In this document: positions 8,690 to 17,351 of the stretch, piece by piece | Layout of the letters: every line of letters begins with the position of its first letter | Position numbering within the stretch: position 1 is the stretch's first letter | Assembly (NCBI GenBank): GCA_035764005.1 | Contig: DASTZZ010000072.1 | Coordinates: 1-64,000 of the forward strand | Direction: 5' to 3' | DNA from: Terriglobales bacterium | GTDB lineage: Bacteria > Acidobacteriota > Terriglobia > Terriglobales > Acidobacteriaceae | DNA: 64,000 bases | Notes under the pieces: generated by a model | The model's database searches: none | What the model saw: the letters and a program-made list of their open reading frames with translations, nothing else | Told to the model about the DNA's origin: nothing | Made by a program: the position numbers and the translations under genes

Positions 8690-9238
8690 TTACGCCTGTT
8701 CTAATTTGAAACTCGCGAGTTCTATATATCGTGAACCTTGCGGCGACAACTTGCTCTCGTACAGATGAAACTCTTTTGCGGTCATTGTACCGAAGCCAGG
8801 CTGTGCGCTCGCCAAGATCGAACCAAGATTGCCTCCCGGGCGCTGGTTGAATCTGGCCAGCGTTACATGCGGCGAGAATGCGCGCTTCTCGCGCTCGAAG
8901 CCAAGGGAGTTCATCTGCTGGTCAACCGCTGTGGCTAGCTGCTCCAGTTCGGGACCAGCTTCAATCCCCACCCACAGCACGCGGGGCAATCGGGGATTCG
9001 GGAATACTCCAAGCTGTTTCAGTGACACGGTGAATGTCTTTTTGGCAACGCAGCGCAGCGCATTTTCGATGCCCGATCGGCGCTCGTCGGCGACATTGCC
9101 GAGAAACTTGAGCGTAATGTGCATCCCTTCTGGTCGCACCCAGCGCGCTCCCGAGATCTTCGTGCGCAAGCTGCTGACAAGCTCATGGATTCGCTCGCAA
9201 ATGGCGGGATCGATCTCAATAGCAACGAACAGACGCAT
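8690..9238 (-). CDS. thpR: RNA 2',3'-cyclic phosphodiesterase
   Basis: A 182-residue 2H phosphoesterase of the LigT/ThpR family. Both catalytic H-x-T motifs are present: HITLKFLG (around 45) and HVTLARF (around 129). The N-terminus MRLFVAIEID is typical. The enzyme opens 2',3'-cyclic phosphates on RNA ends; its cellular role is poorly defined in bacteria. It lies 4 bp after cinA and 7 bp before plsY, so it is probably co-transcribed with both. Confidence 0.92.
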   Translation of the reverse strand: MRLFVAIEIDPAICERIHELVSSLRTKISGARWVRPEGMHITLKFLGNVADERRSGIENALRCVAKKTFTVSLKQLGVFPNPRLPRVLWVGIEAGPELEQLATAVDQQMNSLGFEREKRAFSPHVTLARFNQRPGGNLGSILASAQPGFGTMTAKEFHLYESKLSPQGSRYIELASFKLEQA

Positions 9239-9242
9239 CGCT

Positions 9243-10484
9243 TTACATCAGCTTTCGTCGCAGCAGATCCATCGCCGTGAAGCTCGCCCACAGACGAATG
9301 CGTTCGCGATCTCCGGGAAATCTGCGCTCAACCGCTTCAGTTTCGTTTTCACTGGAAATTCCGATGAACACTAGTCCGACGGGCTTCTCGGGAGTTCCTC
9401 CGGTCGGACCAGCAACTCCGGTAACTCCAATTCCGAACGTTGCGTTTGTGCGTTCGCGAATACCCTTCGCGAGTGCCAATGAAACTGATCGGCTGACGGC
9501 GCCGTGCTCGGCAATCAGCGCAGGCGGAACATCTGCAAATTCGGTTTTCAATTCATTTGCATACACCACCGAGCCGCCGAGGAAGTACCGCGAGCTTCCC
9601 GAAATGGAAGTAAGGCGCTGAGCGAGCATGCCTCCTGTACATGATTCCGCAACGGCAAGCGTGGCTCCGCGCATTTGCAGGTAATAGCCGACGATTTGCT
9701 CCAAGGTCTCGCCGCCAGTGGAGAACACTGCGTCGCCGAGTTCGTCTTCGATGCGATCACTCAATTGTGATACTTGCCGCTCCGCCTCATTCTGCGATGT
9801 AGCGCGGCATTGCAGGTGGATCTGCGTCTCGCCGCCGTGCGCCAGGATTGTAGTCTGCACTTCAGGAACTTTTGTATAGATCGGTGCCACGCGGGAGTCG
9901 CAAGCGGATTCTCCCATGGCGACGCGCAGCATTCTTTTCGCGATGAACTGCAGCGGAAGTTTTTCTTTCAGACGGGAAAAACATTCTGCATCGAAGAGTG
10001 GCTTGAGTTCATGCGGCGGACCCGGCAGCAGCATGATGTATCGCTTCGCGTCGCTATAGTTCGTGGCGAGCCATTGCGCGGGCGCAGTGCCGTTTGGATT
10101 CTTCAGTAATACGGCCCCGTCGAGCACATCGGCCTGCCGCGAATTGTTCTCCGGCATGGGAAGGCGGCGTTCCGCGAATCTCTTGTAGAGAGCCGTGATG
10201 ACTTCGGGATCGCGATGAATCTCGATTCCAAGAGCTTCTGCGACACACTCCCGCGTGAGGTCGTCCTCCGTCGGCCCGAGGCCTCCCATGAAGATCACGA
10301 TCTCAGAACGCGCAATTGCGGTACGAGCAACTGCGACGAGATCGTTGCGTGAATCGCCTACGACCGTCTTGAAATGCACTTCCACGCCGAGCTCGTTGAG
10401 CCGTTCTGTAAGGAACAATGAATTCGTGTCCTGGCGATACGGAGTCAGCAGCTCCGAGCCAATGGCGATGATCTCGGCGTTCAC
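9243..10484 (-). CDS. cinA: CinA-family protein (nicotinamide-nucleotide amidase)
   Basis: A 413-residue CinA with an N-terminal molybdopterin-binding-like domain (AEIIAIGSELL at the start, MGGLGPTEDDLTRE around 75) and a C-terminal amidase domain (LAVAESCTGGMLAQRLT, FGIGVTGVAGPTGG). The family hydrolyses nicotinamide mononucleotide to NaMN, and some members act as ADP-ribose pyrophosphatase. The start is a GTG at 10484. The longer open frame up to 10790 overlaps the preceding gene and lacks homology, so I reject it. The gene is embedded in the gpsA-to-tgpA run. Confidence 0.93.
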   Translation of the reverse strand: MNAEIIAIGSELLTPYRQDTNSLFLTERLNELGVEVHFKTVVGDSRNDLVAVARTAIARSEIVIFMGGLGPTEDDLTRECVAEALGIEIHRDPEVITALYKRFAERRLPMPENNSRQADVLDGAVLLKNPNGTAPAQWLATNYSDAKRYIMLLPGPPHELKPLFDAECFSRLKEKLPLQFIAKRMLRVAMGESACDSRVAPIYTKVPEVQTTILAHGGETQIHLQCRATSQNEAERQVSQLSDRIEDELGDAVFSTGGETLEQIVGYYLQMRGATLAVAESCTGGMLAQRLTSISGSSRYFLGGSVVYANELKTEFADVPPALIAEHGAVSRSVSLALAKGIRERTNATFGIGVTGVAGPTGGTPEKPVGLVFIGISSENETEAVERRFPGDRERIRLWASFTAMDLLRRKLM

Positions 10485-10515
10485 GTTTGGCAGTATAGCT
10501 GCCGAGTCGAAATTC

Positions 10516-11592
10516 TTACTGAAGCAGCGGCAGGCCCTGAATATTCCAGGAGAGATGAAAAACCGCAGACGTAGTGGCCAGCACCACGGCCTTTCCTGGA
10601 GCGAAGCAAAGTCCGACAAGGTTTTGACCGGAAACGCAGAGCGACGCCTTTTTGTCGGGAGTGATGCGAACGATGCCGCGCTTGCCTTCGAATGAAGCGG
10701 CGACATAAAGATTTCCGTCGATATCGAATGCGATCCCCTGCGGTCGGCCGAGTCCGCGGAAGAAGACGGAACTGTCGCCGTGTGGGTCAACGCGATAAAT
10801 CGCGTCGTAGCTCGACGTAGTCGGCCCGCTCACATAGAGGTTCTGATCCGGCCCGAAAGCAAGGTGATAAGCGGAGACGCTCGGTTCCAAAGTGGCAAAG
10901 ACAAATGTTTGCCGATCACGCGCGATTTTGAAAATACTTCCACTTCGATCCCCGACATACAGGTTCTGCTCGCGGTCGAAGGCGATGCCGGTGGCGATGC
11001 CCATGCCCTCGGCATAGGCTGACATCGTGCCGTTAGGTGCGACGCGGTACACGGTGCCGTTCTGGCGCGAAGATACATAAATCTGTCCCTCGCGATCAAA
11101 AGCGATGCCGTGCGCATTCATCAGATCGGACAGGAATGGTTTAGCGTGATAGCCAGTATCGATTTTGTAAATCGATACTGGAACCTTCTGCCCGCGCGAT
11201 CCGGAGAAGGTAACAAACAGATTACCTTCCGCATCCATGGCAGGATTCGTGACCGGATGCAAGTTTTCCGCAATTGGGACAGCAACTTTTAGCTCGAGAC
11301 CGTTGCTCTTGCTGCCGTCAGGCTCGATCACAACCGGACCCGAGAATGCCGCTTCGGGAACGCGAGCGACTACAAAATCCTCGGCGGCGATCACTACTCC
11401 GCCAGGTTCGTCACCGAACGTGACGCGAGGACGCCGCATCTCATGTCCGCGAAGTCCGCTGCCGGAGATGCGCACTTCGCCGCCGGGAAGAGCGAACGGT
11501 GGGTTAATGGATGAAATGTGCGGCTTCCCGTTCAAATGGCGCTTTCCCAGCAAGCGTTCCGTGACCCCATCTCGCGCGATTCTAATAAACAT
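10516..11592 (-). CDS. NHL/SMP-30-like beta-propeller protein with N-terminal IPT/TIG domain
   Basis: A 358-residue protein. Residues about 24-105 look like an IPT/TIG immunoglobulin fold (ISSINPPFALPGGEVRISGSG). The rest repeats the pattern 'hGIAFDREGQIYVSSR' at about 45-residue steps (AHGIAFDREGQIYV, ATGIAFDREQNLYV, YHLAFGPDQNLYV, PQGIAFDIDGNLYV), which is the blade signature of NHL/gluconolactonase-like propellers. No signal peptide is evident. The catalytic role, if any, cannot be told; gluconolactonase activity should not be assumed. It lies between cinA (31 bp) and pgpA (18 bp) in the minus-strand operon. Confidence 0.8.
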   Translation of the reverse strand: MFIRIARDGVTERLLGKRHLNGKPHISSINPPFALPGGEVRISGSGLRGHEMRRPRVTFGDEPGGVVIAAEDFVVARVPEAAFSGPVVIEPDGSKSNGLELKVAVPIAENLHPVTNPAMDAEGNLFVTFSGSRGQKVPVSIYKIDTGYHAKPFLSDLMNAHGIAFDREGQIYVSSRQNGTVYRVAPNGTMSAYAEGMGIATGIAFDREQNLYVGDRSGSIFKIARDRQTFVFATLEPSVSAYHLAFGPDQNLYVSGPTTSSYDAIYRVDPHGDSSVFFRGLGRPQGIAFDIDGNLYVAASFEGKRGIVRITPDKKASLCVSGQNLVGLCFAPGKAVVLATTSAVFHLSWNIQGLPLLQ

Positions 11593-11610
11593 CGTCGCGC
11601 TGTTGGCTGG

Positions 11611-12114
11611 CTAAATCGAAGGCCAGAATTTCAGCACAATTGCGAGAACCAGCAGCGAGTACAACCCTGCGCCGACATCGTCAACCATGATGCCAATTCC
11701 CTCCGGCAGGCGCTCCAGAGCGCGCAACGGCGGAGGTTTGAAAATGTCGAAGCAACGAAAAAGTATAAAACTCAGCAACAGATATTTCCAACGCAGCGGC
11801 GCGATGATGAGCGCGAACATCTGACCTGCAACTTCGTCGATGACTACAAATCCCGGATCTTTGATCCCGCTTTCGCGCGCAACTCGCGTGCTCGCTGGAA
11901 CTCCAATCAGAGTCACGAGAATTGCCGTGAGCAGAGCGATCAATGCCGTGTGAGTGGCGCGTTGTGCGCCCAGCCGCCACAGCAGCACCGTTGCTCCAGC
12001 AGCCCAGGTGCCTGGACCTCGATGCATGTGACCAATTCCAAAAAACGTGCCTACGAGCCATGCCCATCGAGAACGAGGGTTTCCAGTTTGAGGGCTAATG
12101 CCGCTTGTGCTCAT
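11611..12114 (-). CDS. pgpA: Phosphatidylglycerophosphatase A
   Basis: A 167-residue integral membrane phosphatase of the PgpA family, which dephosphorylates phosphatidylglycerol phosphate. Key segments are GIGHMHRGPGTWAA (residues about 26-39), VIDEVAGQMFAL (acidic metal-binding residues), FRCFDIFKPPP and MVDDVGAGLYS near the C-terminus. Three to four hydrophobic helices are visible. Its start lies inside yacG (20 bp overlap), so the two are translationally linked. With gpsA and plsY nearby, this operon covers early and late steps of phosphatidylglycerol synthesis. Confidence 0.95.
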   Translation of the reverse strand: MSTSGISPQTGNPRSRWAWLVGTFFGIGHMHRGPGTWAAGATVLLWRLGAQRATHTALIALLTAILVTLIGVPASTRVARESGIKDPGFVVIDEVAGQMFALIIAPLRWKYLLLSFILFRCFDIFKPPPLRALERLPEGIGIMVDDVGAGLYSLLVLAIVLKFWPSI

Positions 12115-12325
12115 CGTTCTCTGGATTGGAGTGCGGACGTTGATCGATCTCCTCGAGCAGCTCAGGATCGAGCACCGGAGAGCTGATGCGATACCCTCCG
12201 CTGGCCCACTTCCCTAAATCGATTAATCGACAGCGATCGCTACAGAAAGGGAAGTGCTCGTCGGAACGCAGCACAATTGTGCGGCACGTCGGACAACGCA
12301 GACTGAGAGCCTTCTTTCGAGCCAT
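12095..12325 (-). CDS. yacG: YacG-like zinc-binding protein (DNA gyrase inhibitor family)
   Basis: A 76-residue protein with the YacG zinc-ribbon layout: CPTC at 11-14 and CSDRC at 28-32, followed by the conserved RLIDLGKWASGGYRI. In Escherichia coli YacG binds the GyrB C-terminal domain and inhibits gyrase. The C-terminal tail is acidic and histidine-containing. It overlaps pgpA by 20 bp and follows rimO by 11 bp. gyrA is at the other end of this window, which is probably coincidental. Confidence 0.9.
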   Translation of the reverse strand: MARKKALSLRCPTCRTIVLRSDEHFPFCSDRCRLIDLGKWASGGYRISSPVLDPELLEEIDQRPHSNPENDEHKRH

Positions 12326-12336
12326 AGATCAATAGA

Positions 12337-13866
12337 TCAGATGATGCGCGCGACCAGATCGTAATCGTGCGTCTCAGTAATTTCGCAGCGGTAAAACTCG
12401 CCGCGATCTAGTTGCTCATGATCTCCGAAATCGTTGATGAAGACCTTGCCATCGATCTCTGGAGCGTGCATGATCGTGCGTCCTTCCCAGAGTAGATCGG
12501 TTTCCTCTGAAGATCCCTCGACCAGCAAATCGAACTGCTTTCCAACGAGTGTCTTCTTGGCCTTGCGGCTGATCTGCTGCTGAATGCGCATGAGCTTCTT
12601 GCGGCGTCGCTCGATTTCGCACGCGTGGACTTTGTCCTCGAGCTTGAACGCTGCGGCTCCTTCTTCGTCGGAGTAGGCGAACACTCCCATCCAATCGAAG
12701 CGAGCGGCACTGACGAAGTCACAGAGCTCTTCGAACTCGGCTTGAGTTTCACCCGGAAATCCCGCGATGAACGAAGTTCTCATTGTCAAATTGGGAATTG
12801 TGGAGCGCATCTTCTCGATGCTCTTCAGAAAAATATCGGAACTGCCGCCGCGCTTCATGCGCTTCAACGTCGAAGCAGAAGCATGCTGGAGAGGAACGTC
12901 GATGTACGAGCAGATCTTCTCGTGCGCGGCGATGGTATCGAGCAGACGGCCAGTGATCTTATTGGGATACGCGTACAGGAAACGAATCCAGCGAAGTTCT
13001 TCGATCTCCGCCAGGCGCGCCAGCAAGAGTGCCAGTCCATCTTTCAGACCGAGGTCTTCTCCGTAGCAGGTCGTGTCTTGCCCAATAAGCGTGAGCTCGC
13101 GAACGCCGTTCTCCGCCAGTCTCCGAGCTTCGGCAATGACCGATTCAAAATGTCGTGAACGAAACTTTCCCCGAAGCTGCGGAATGATGCAGAAGCTGCA
13201 GGGGTGATCGCAGCCTTCCGCAATCTTCAGGTAGGCAGAGGTCTTGCCGGTCGCAAGCAGACGCGGAGTTTTCTCGTCATAAAGATAATTCGGCAGATCG
13301 GCGATGGCGCCGTCCCATTCGGCGCGCGAGAATCTTCCGCTGGCAGCCCGCGCCTCGCCTTCAGGACGAGAATGGGTGCGAACTGCGCTGGGCGCACGAT
13401 CAACGAGAATCTTGAACGGCGACTCCGGCTGTGGAGCATGCTCGATACCGCGCTCAATTCCCACTGCCCGAAGAATGTGCTCCAGATCTCCCGTGCCCAG
13501 AACCGCGTCGACTTCAGGAATGTTCTTTTGGATCTCGTTGCGATAGCGCTCCACCAGACACCCGGCAATGATCAGCTTCTGGGCTGTTCCGGCAGTTTTA
13601 TGCTGAGCCATTTCGAGAATGGCGTTTACTGACTCCTGCTTGGCCGAATCAATGAACGAGCAGGTATTCACGACGATGACGTCGGCCGAAGCGGCGTCCT
13701 GAGTGATCTCCGCACCTGCCTCGCTCAGCATTCCCATCATGACTTCGCTATCAACGAGGTTCTTGGGACAGCCAAGGCTTACAAATCCAATTCTCTTGCG
13801 ACGGCTCTCGCTCTTGGAGGTGGTGACTTGTTCGGGAGCACTCTCAGTAGAAACTTCTATGGGCAT
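12337..13866 (-). CDS. rimO: Ribosomal protein uS12 methylthiotransferase RimO
   Basis: A 509-residue radical-SAM methylthiotransferase that modifies an aspartate of ribosomal protein S12. The N-terminal MTTase domain has the cluster cysteines C33 (SLGCPKNLVDSE), C69 (NTCSF) and C103 (AGCLVE). The radical-SAM CxxxCxxC is at 219-226 (GCDHPCSFCIIP). A C-terminal TRAM domain follows. It is longer than the usual 430-450 residues because of a charged 23-residue N-terminal extension and an insert of about 45 residues (around 150-195) before the SAM domain. MiaB is excluded by the RimO-type CDHPCSFC sequence. Confidence 0.95.
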   Translation of the reverse strand: MPIEVSTESAPEQVTTSKSESRRKRIGFVSLGCPKNLVDSEVMMGMLSEAGAEITQDAASADVIVVNTCSFIDSAKQESVNAILEMAQHKTAGTAQKLIIAGCLVERYRNEIQKNIPEVDAVLGTGDLEHILRAVGIERGIEHAPQPESPFKILVDRAPSAVRTHSRPEGEARAASGRFSRAEWDGAIADLPNYLYDEKTPRLLATGKTSAYLKIAEGCDHPCSFCIIPQLRGKFRSRHFESVIAEARRLAENGVRELTLIGQDTTCYGEDLGLKDGLALLLARLAEIEELRWIRFLYAYPNKITGRLLDTIAAHEKICSYIDVPLQHASASTLKRMKRGGSSDIFLKSIEKMRSTIPNLTMRTSFIAGFPGETQAEFEELCDFVSAARFDWMGVFAYSDEEGAAAFKLEDKVHACEIERRRKKLMRIQQQISRKAKKTLVGKQFDLLVEGSSEETDLLWEGRTIMHAPEIDGKVFINDFGDHEQLDRGEFYRCEITETHDYDLVARII

Positions 13867-13917
13867 GCAATCTCTTTATTTTATCAGCCGAACTGACGCT
13901 GCTCCTGCCTCAACTGA

Positions 13918-16152
13918 CTACTTCTTCACTTCTTCTTCTAACTCTCGATATAACTCTGGCAGCTTCTCTGCGTCGGAAGCGGAATCGCCGAAGCGGGCAC
14001 GTTCGTAATGAATCGTAAACCGCTCAACCTGATAGCGAATCGCCGAAGCTGGAACAGCTCGCAGAAATTCCTGTGGCGTCTGTGTGCCAGATTTCCTGAT
14101 GCCCTTTTTGGAGAGCAGTCTGAGTGCGCGGCCATACCAGATAGTCGCGGCGGAGTGAGGCTCCAGGGCGGGCTTGCGAGCAATCTGCAGACGACGCATC
14201 GCTCGATTGAATTTCGGACCAGCCAAGAACCCAAAGAGGAGGATTAAACCGGCAGAAGTCCACCAGATCCAAGCCTCGGCATGCTCTTGAACATTCTCGC
14301 CTACAGCTCTGGCGCGACGCACGCTGCTTTGGTAGATGGAAACAAACCAATCTCGCAAGTGTTCGAACTCAGAACGTCCTCGCCGCGCTGCAGATATGGC
14401 GAGAGAAGTTTGGTGACCGGTGTCGTAGTTGACGACCCACTCGTGCCAAAACTCCCGCATCGCATCGACATACAAAAATGCGCGGTTGAATCCGTCTGTG
14501 GCAGGTTGCGCTCCGCCTGGAGTGGGATCGAAGGTGTACCAGCCGTATTCTGGAAAATACGCTTCAACCCAAGAATGCGCATCGCGGGCTCGAACGATAT
14601 AGCTGCCGGTAATGTCGTTGTAGACGCCGCCGCGGAATCCATTCACGACGCGGGAAGGAATTCCCAGGGTGCGCAGCATCACTGCCATTGCCGACGCAAA
14701 GTATTCACAATGGCCCATCTTGCGCTCGAAAAGAAAGTTTGCGACCGGATCTTTCGGCGGAACGAGCGGGAGCTGCAGCGTATATCCGTAGGTGGTCGCC
14801 AAATATCTTTCAATCGCTGAGGCTTTGCGGAAAGTTGTAGGTTCATTCTCGGTGACGTGGCGTGCAAGGGCTGGAATGCGCGCATCAACGTAGTTGGGTA
14901 GCTGTAAGTAGCGACGATCGACTGAGGGGCCATTACCGCCGATGACGCTGGGATTTAGTGGTGGAGGAATCTCCGAGACCACACTGTAGTCGGTGATTCC
15001 GCGCGAACTATCGGCGTTGAAAATGGTGTCGTTGTTCAAGTCAACTGCGATCACCCGATATCGACCGTTAATTACGACTGCCTGCGGGATCACAAAAAAA
15101 ACGCGCGACCCAAACGGTTCCAATGAAATGTTGTAGGCCACGCGTTCAACTCCGCCTGGGATTCTGGGCAAGTGGCTAAGCAACGGCAGTACGCCGCTAG
15201 TGCTGGGGACCAGGACCTCTTCGTCGCGATCCACGGTCCAGCGACGCCCGTCGAAGTTAGTGAGTGCGATGCCGCGCCAGCGCAGCTCTGCAGGTACTCT
15301 GGAACCGGCAGCGAACTTCACATGCATCACGACATCGTTTGATTGCTGGATTTGGCCAATTTCACCCAAGCGCACTTCTTCGCTGAAGCCGGTTGAAATC
15401 CCATTTCGGGCAGCGAAAGCGCTGAGGTATCCGCCCGAAGTTTTGCGAGGTACGAGGAAGAACAGCGCTACGGTTCCTATCACAATCGTGATCACCAGCA
15501 GTGCGCAGGCCGCAGCCAGCGCTCCAGGAACTCGGCGAAGATCGCGAACCTTCAGTGGATCGGTAGGGACATTTGGCTGGGCGGCGATCCACGTACGCCG
15601 CATCTCCATACTGACGAACGTCATCACCGCCAGCATCACGAACACACAGAAGATGGCGAAGAAGATCGAATCCACTGTGAGAACGGAGGCTGTGAGCACC
15701 ATGCCGAACGAAAGGATCGCCAGGTACACAAAGTCTCGATCGCGGTGGACGGAGAAAATCTTCACAATGGCCGCAAACAGCACCATGTGCACAATCGCGC
15801 CGAGAAAAGCGCGTGAGAGCAGCAAGTAATCGAGCGCAAAGAAGAACAGATAACCGAGCGTCAGATAGTTCGTCCAGCGCTCTGGAATGAGAACAGTACT
15901 CCGCCGGATCAGCAGAAAACCCTTGACCACTAGGGTGAAAAGTCCGATGAAAACGGAGGAGCCATCGAGCTTGCCCGTGCCAGCCAGGGCGGCAAAACCG
16001 GTGAAAAGCATGAAATACAGCGAAACCTCGAAAAATCGCTGTATGACCGGATGGGCCTGCCGGGTTTCAACTGCACTGATTACAGCCATTCTGACCTTTT
16101 CCAGTCTAGCCGACCGGCCTTCACCGGGCAGTTGCGCCATTCCAGCCTTCAT
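13918..16152 (-). CDS. TgpA-like membrane transglutaminase (DUF3488/TGc/DUF4129)
   Basis: A 744-residue membrane protein. The N-terminal 210 residues hold about six transmembrane helices (DUF3488-like). A large extracytoplasmic part follows with a transglutaminase-like papain fold, then another helix (WIWWTSAGLILLFGFLAG) and a cytoplasmic C-terminal DUF4129-like helical tail. The catalytic triad is intact: C482 in GHCEYFASAM, H526 in DAHSWVEAYF and D542 in YTFDPTPGG. Homologues are often encoded next to MoxR ATPase and DUF58 genes, which are absent here. The substrate is unknown. It is the first gene of the minus-strand run that continues into rimO (51 bp gap). Confidence 0.88.
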   Translation of the reverse strand: MKAGMAQLPGEGRSARLEKVRMAVISAVETRQAHPVIQRFFEVSLYFMLFTGFAALAGTGKLDGSSVFIGLFTLVVKGFLLIRRSTVLIPERWTNYLTLGYLFFFALDYLLLSRAFLGAIVHMVLFAAIVKIFSVHRDRDFVYLAILSFGMVLTASVLTVDSIFFAIFCVFVMLAVMTFVSMEMRRTWIAAQPNVPTDPLKVRDLRRVPGALAAACALLVITIVIGTVALFFLVPRKTSGGYLSAFAARNGISTGFSEEVRLGEIGQIQQSNDVVMHVKFAAGSRVPAELRWRGIALTNFDGRRWTVDRDEEVLVPSTSGVLPLLSHLPRIPGGVERVAYNISLEPFGSRVFFVIPQAVVINGRYRVIAVDLNNDTIFNADSSRGITDYSVVSEIPPPLNPSVIGGNGPSVDRRYLQLPNYVDARIPALARHVTENEPTTFRKASAIERYLATTYGYTLQLPLVPPKDPVANFLFERKMGHCEYFASAMAVMLRTLGIPSRVVNGFRGGVYNDITGSYIVRARDAHSWVEAYFPEYGWYTFDPTPGGAQPATDGFNRAFLYVDAMREFWHEWVVNYDTGHQTSLAISAARRGRSEFEHLRDWFVSIYQSSVRRARAVGENVQEHAEAWIWWTSAGLILLFGFLAGPKFNRAMRRLQIARKPALEPHSAATIWYGRALRLLSKKGIRKSGTQTPQEFLRAVPASAIRYQVERFTIHYERARFGDSASDAEKLPELYRELEEEVKK

Positions 16153-16327
16153 CTGGGTGGGACCCCGCCGGGTGTTGGATTGAACTCAATCCAAGGATTG
16201 AGTTCTTACGAACCATAGCTTCCGGCGCTGTCAGTGGCACAGATCGGAGAGGTCGACACCACCGAGGCGTTTGATATGTAATGACTTACACCAATAAATG
16301 AGGCATTCCGAATCGAAAACTCTTGAT

Positions 16328-16425
16328 GGGGTAACCCCGAAATTTCCACGGGGTAACGCCGAGATTTCCACGGGGTTACCCCGGAATTTCCGCAGGGTAA
16401 CCCCATGTTTCCGTGGCGTTACCCC
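16328..16425. repeat. Five regularly spaced GGGGTWACCCC palindromes
   Basis: Five 11-bp boxes start at 16328, 16350, 16372, 16394 and 16415, a step of 22, 22, 22 and 21 bp, close to two helical turns. The sequences are GGGGTAACCCC, GGGGTAACGCC, GGGGTTACCCC, AGGGTAACCCC and GGCGTTACCCC. The roughly 11-bp spacers are similar to one another and AT-rich, around GAAATTTCCAC. The layout resembles a cooperative operator array, although a minisatellite is possible. Confidence 0.75.
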
Positions 16426-16765
16426 ACGACAACGCGGTTCTCACGCTGGACTTGGGGACACAGTGGACGCCGTGGACATCTTTTAAGCATCGCACTGCTC
16501 CTTAAACATCCAAATTCCGTTGTAGATACTGTTCGACTGCAGACTTCGATTTCAATTCCACACATGTCCAGATTGTCCACTGCATCCATCCCGTTTCCCC
16601 AAAGTACCCGCTACCCGGCCTACTTCCGTGCTATGACGAATTAAGGCGAAAGTCAAGCGAAATATTCCCACGTTCGCGAGCACGTGTTATTCCGAACAGG
16701 CACTCGAAGTCCTGCGCGTTTCAAACACTAATAAACCAGCTCAAACCACCGAAGTTCCGAATCCC

Positions 16766-16794
16766 GGAATAGAATCCCAGCGCCGCGAGTCTAA
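16766..16794 (+). promoter_or_regulatory. Possible ECF-type promoter of the sigma factor gene
   Basis: GGAATAG at 16766-16772 and AGTCTAA at 16788-16794 are separated by 15 bp, matching the general ECF pattern (GGAAC-like -35, TCTAA-like -10). The predicted transcription start would fall within a few bases of the ATG at 16803, and no Shine-Dalgarno sequence precedes that ATG. Autoregulation and a leaderless message are therefore possible but unproven. Confidence 0.35.
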
Positions 16795-16802
16795 TCATCC
16801 GA

Positions 16803-17351
16803 ATGGAAACCGGCGCCAATTCCGGTGAGAAGATGGCTCGCTTCGAGAGGCTGGTGTTACCGCATCTCGATTCCGCCTACAACCTCGCGCGATGGATGAC
16901 GCGCAATACCGCCGACGCCGAGGATGTCGCCCAGGAAGCTCTCCTGCGGGCATTTCGGTTCTTCGAAGGCTTCCGCGGAGAAGATGGTCGAGTGTGGTTG
17001 ATGGCTATCGTTCGCAACACGTACCTCACCTGGATTCGCCGCCAGTCACCGCAGCAGAACGCGATCGAATTCGACGAGCATCTGCATACCGATCTGGAAC
17101 TCTCGCTCACGCCTGAGTCCGACGTTCTGCGACATGCCACCGTCGAGCAGGTAAGGAGCGCAATCGAGTCGCTGCCGCCTGAGTACCGCGAGGTGATCCT
17201 TATGCGCGAGCTTGAGCAGATGTCTTATAAAGAGATCGCGGCGGCGACTGAATCCGCTCTGGGAACTGTCATGTCGCGGCTATCGCGAGCTCGAAGCATG
17301 TTGCGCCAACGAATCGCCAACGAGCGGAGAACGGAAGTGAAGCAGCCATGA
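16803..17351 (+). CDS. ECF-type RNA polymerase sigma factor
   Basis: A 182-residue sigma-70 family protein of ECF size. Region 2 is visible at about 18-85 (AYNLARWMTRNTADAEDVAQEALLRAF, then DGRVWLMAIVRNTYLTWIRR). Region 4 is at about 118-170 (IESLPPEYREVILMRELEQMSYKEIAAA, then GTVMSRLSRAR, a helix-turn-helix). It overlaps the anti-sigma gene by ATGA (17348-17351), so the pair is translationally coupled. The regulon is unknown. Confidence 0.95.
   Translation: METGANSGEKMARFERLVLPHLDSAYNLARWMTRNTADAEDVAQEALLRAFRFFEGFRGEDGRVWLMAIVRNTYLTWIRRQSPQQNAIEFDEHLHTDLELSLTPESDVLRHATVEQVRSAIESLPPEYREVILMRELEQMSYKEIAAATESALGTVMSRLSRARSMLRQRIANERRTEVKQP

Larger units (their letters stand above)
16153..16802. 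other. Gene-free region between tgpA-like and sigma-factor genes
   Basis: This 650-bp interval separates divergent genes. I see no convincing coding frame. It contains the five-box palindromic array at 16328-16425, two GTGGAC/GTCCA repeat pairs (16454-16470 and 16564-16580), and an ECF-type promoter-like sequence just before the sigma factor gene. Confidence 0.6.

Noticed and set aside
9243-10790. Extended 515-codon frame for cinA
   Set aside because: The first 100 codons overlap the neighbouring propeller gene and show no family similarity; the GTG at 10484 gives a standard 413-residue CinA.
16328-16425. Reading the five-box array as a CRISPR array
   Set aside because: The units are only 22 bp with similar spacers, and no cas genes are present.
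16405-16644. 79-codon plus-strand frame in the gene-free region
   Set aside because: It runs through the repeat array, has low-complexity composition and no ribosome-binding site or family resemblance.
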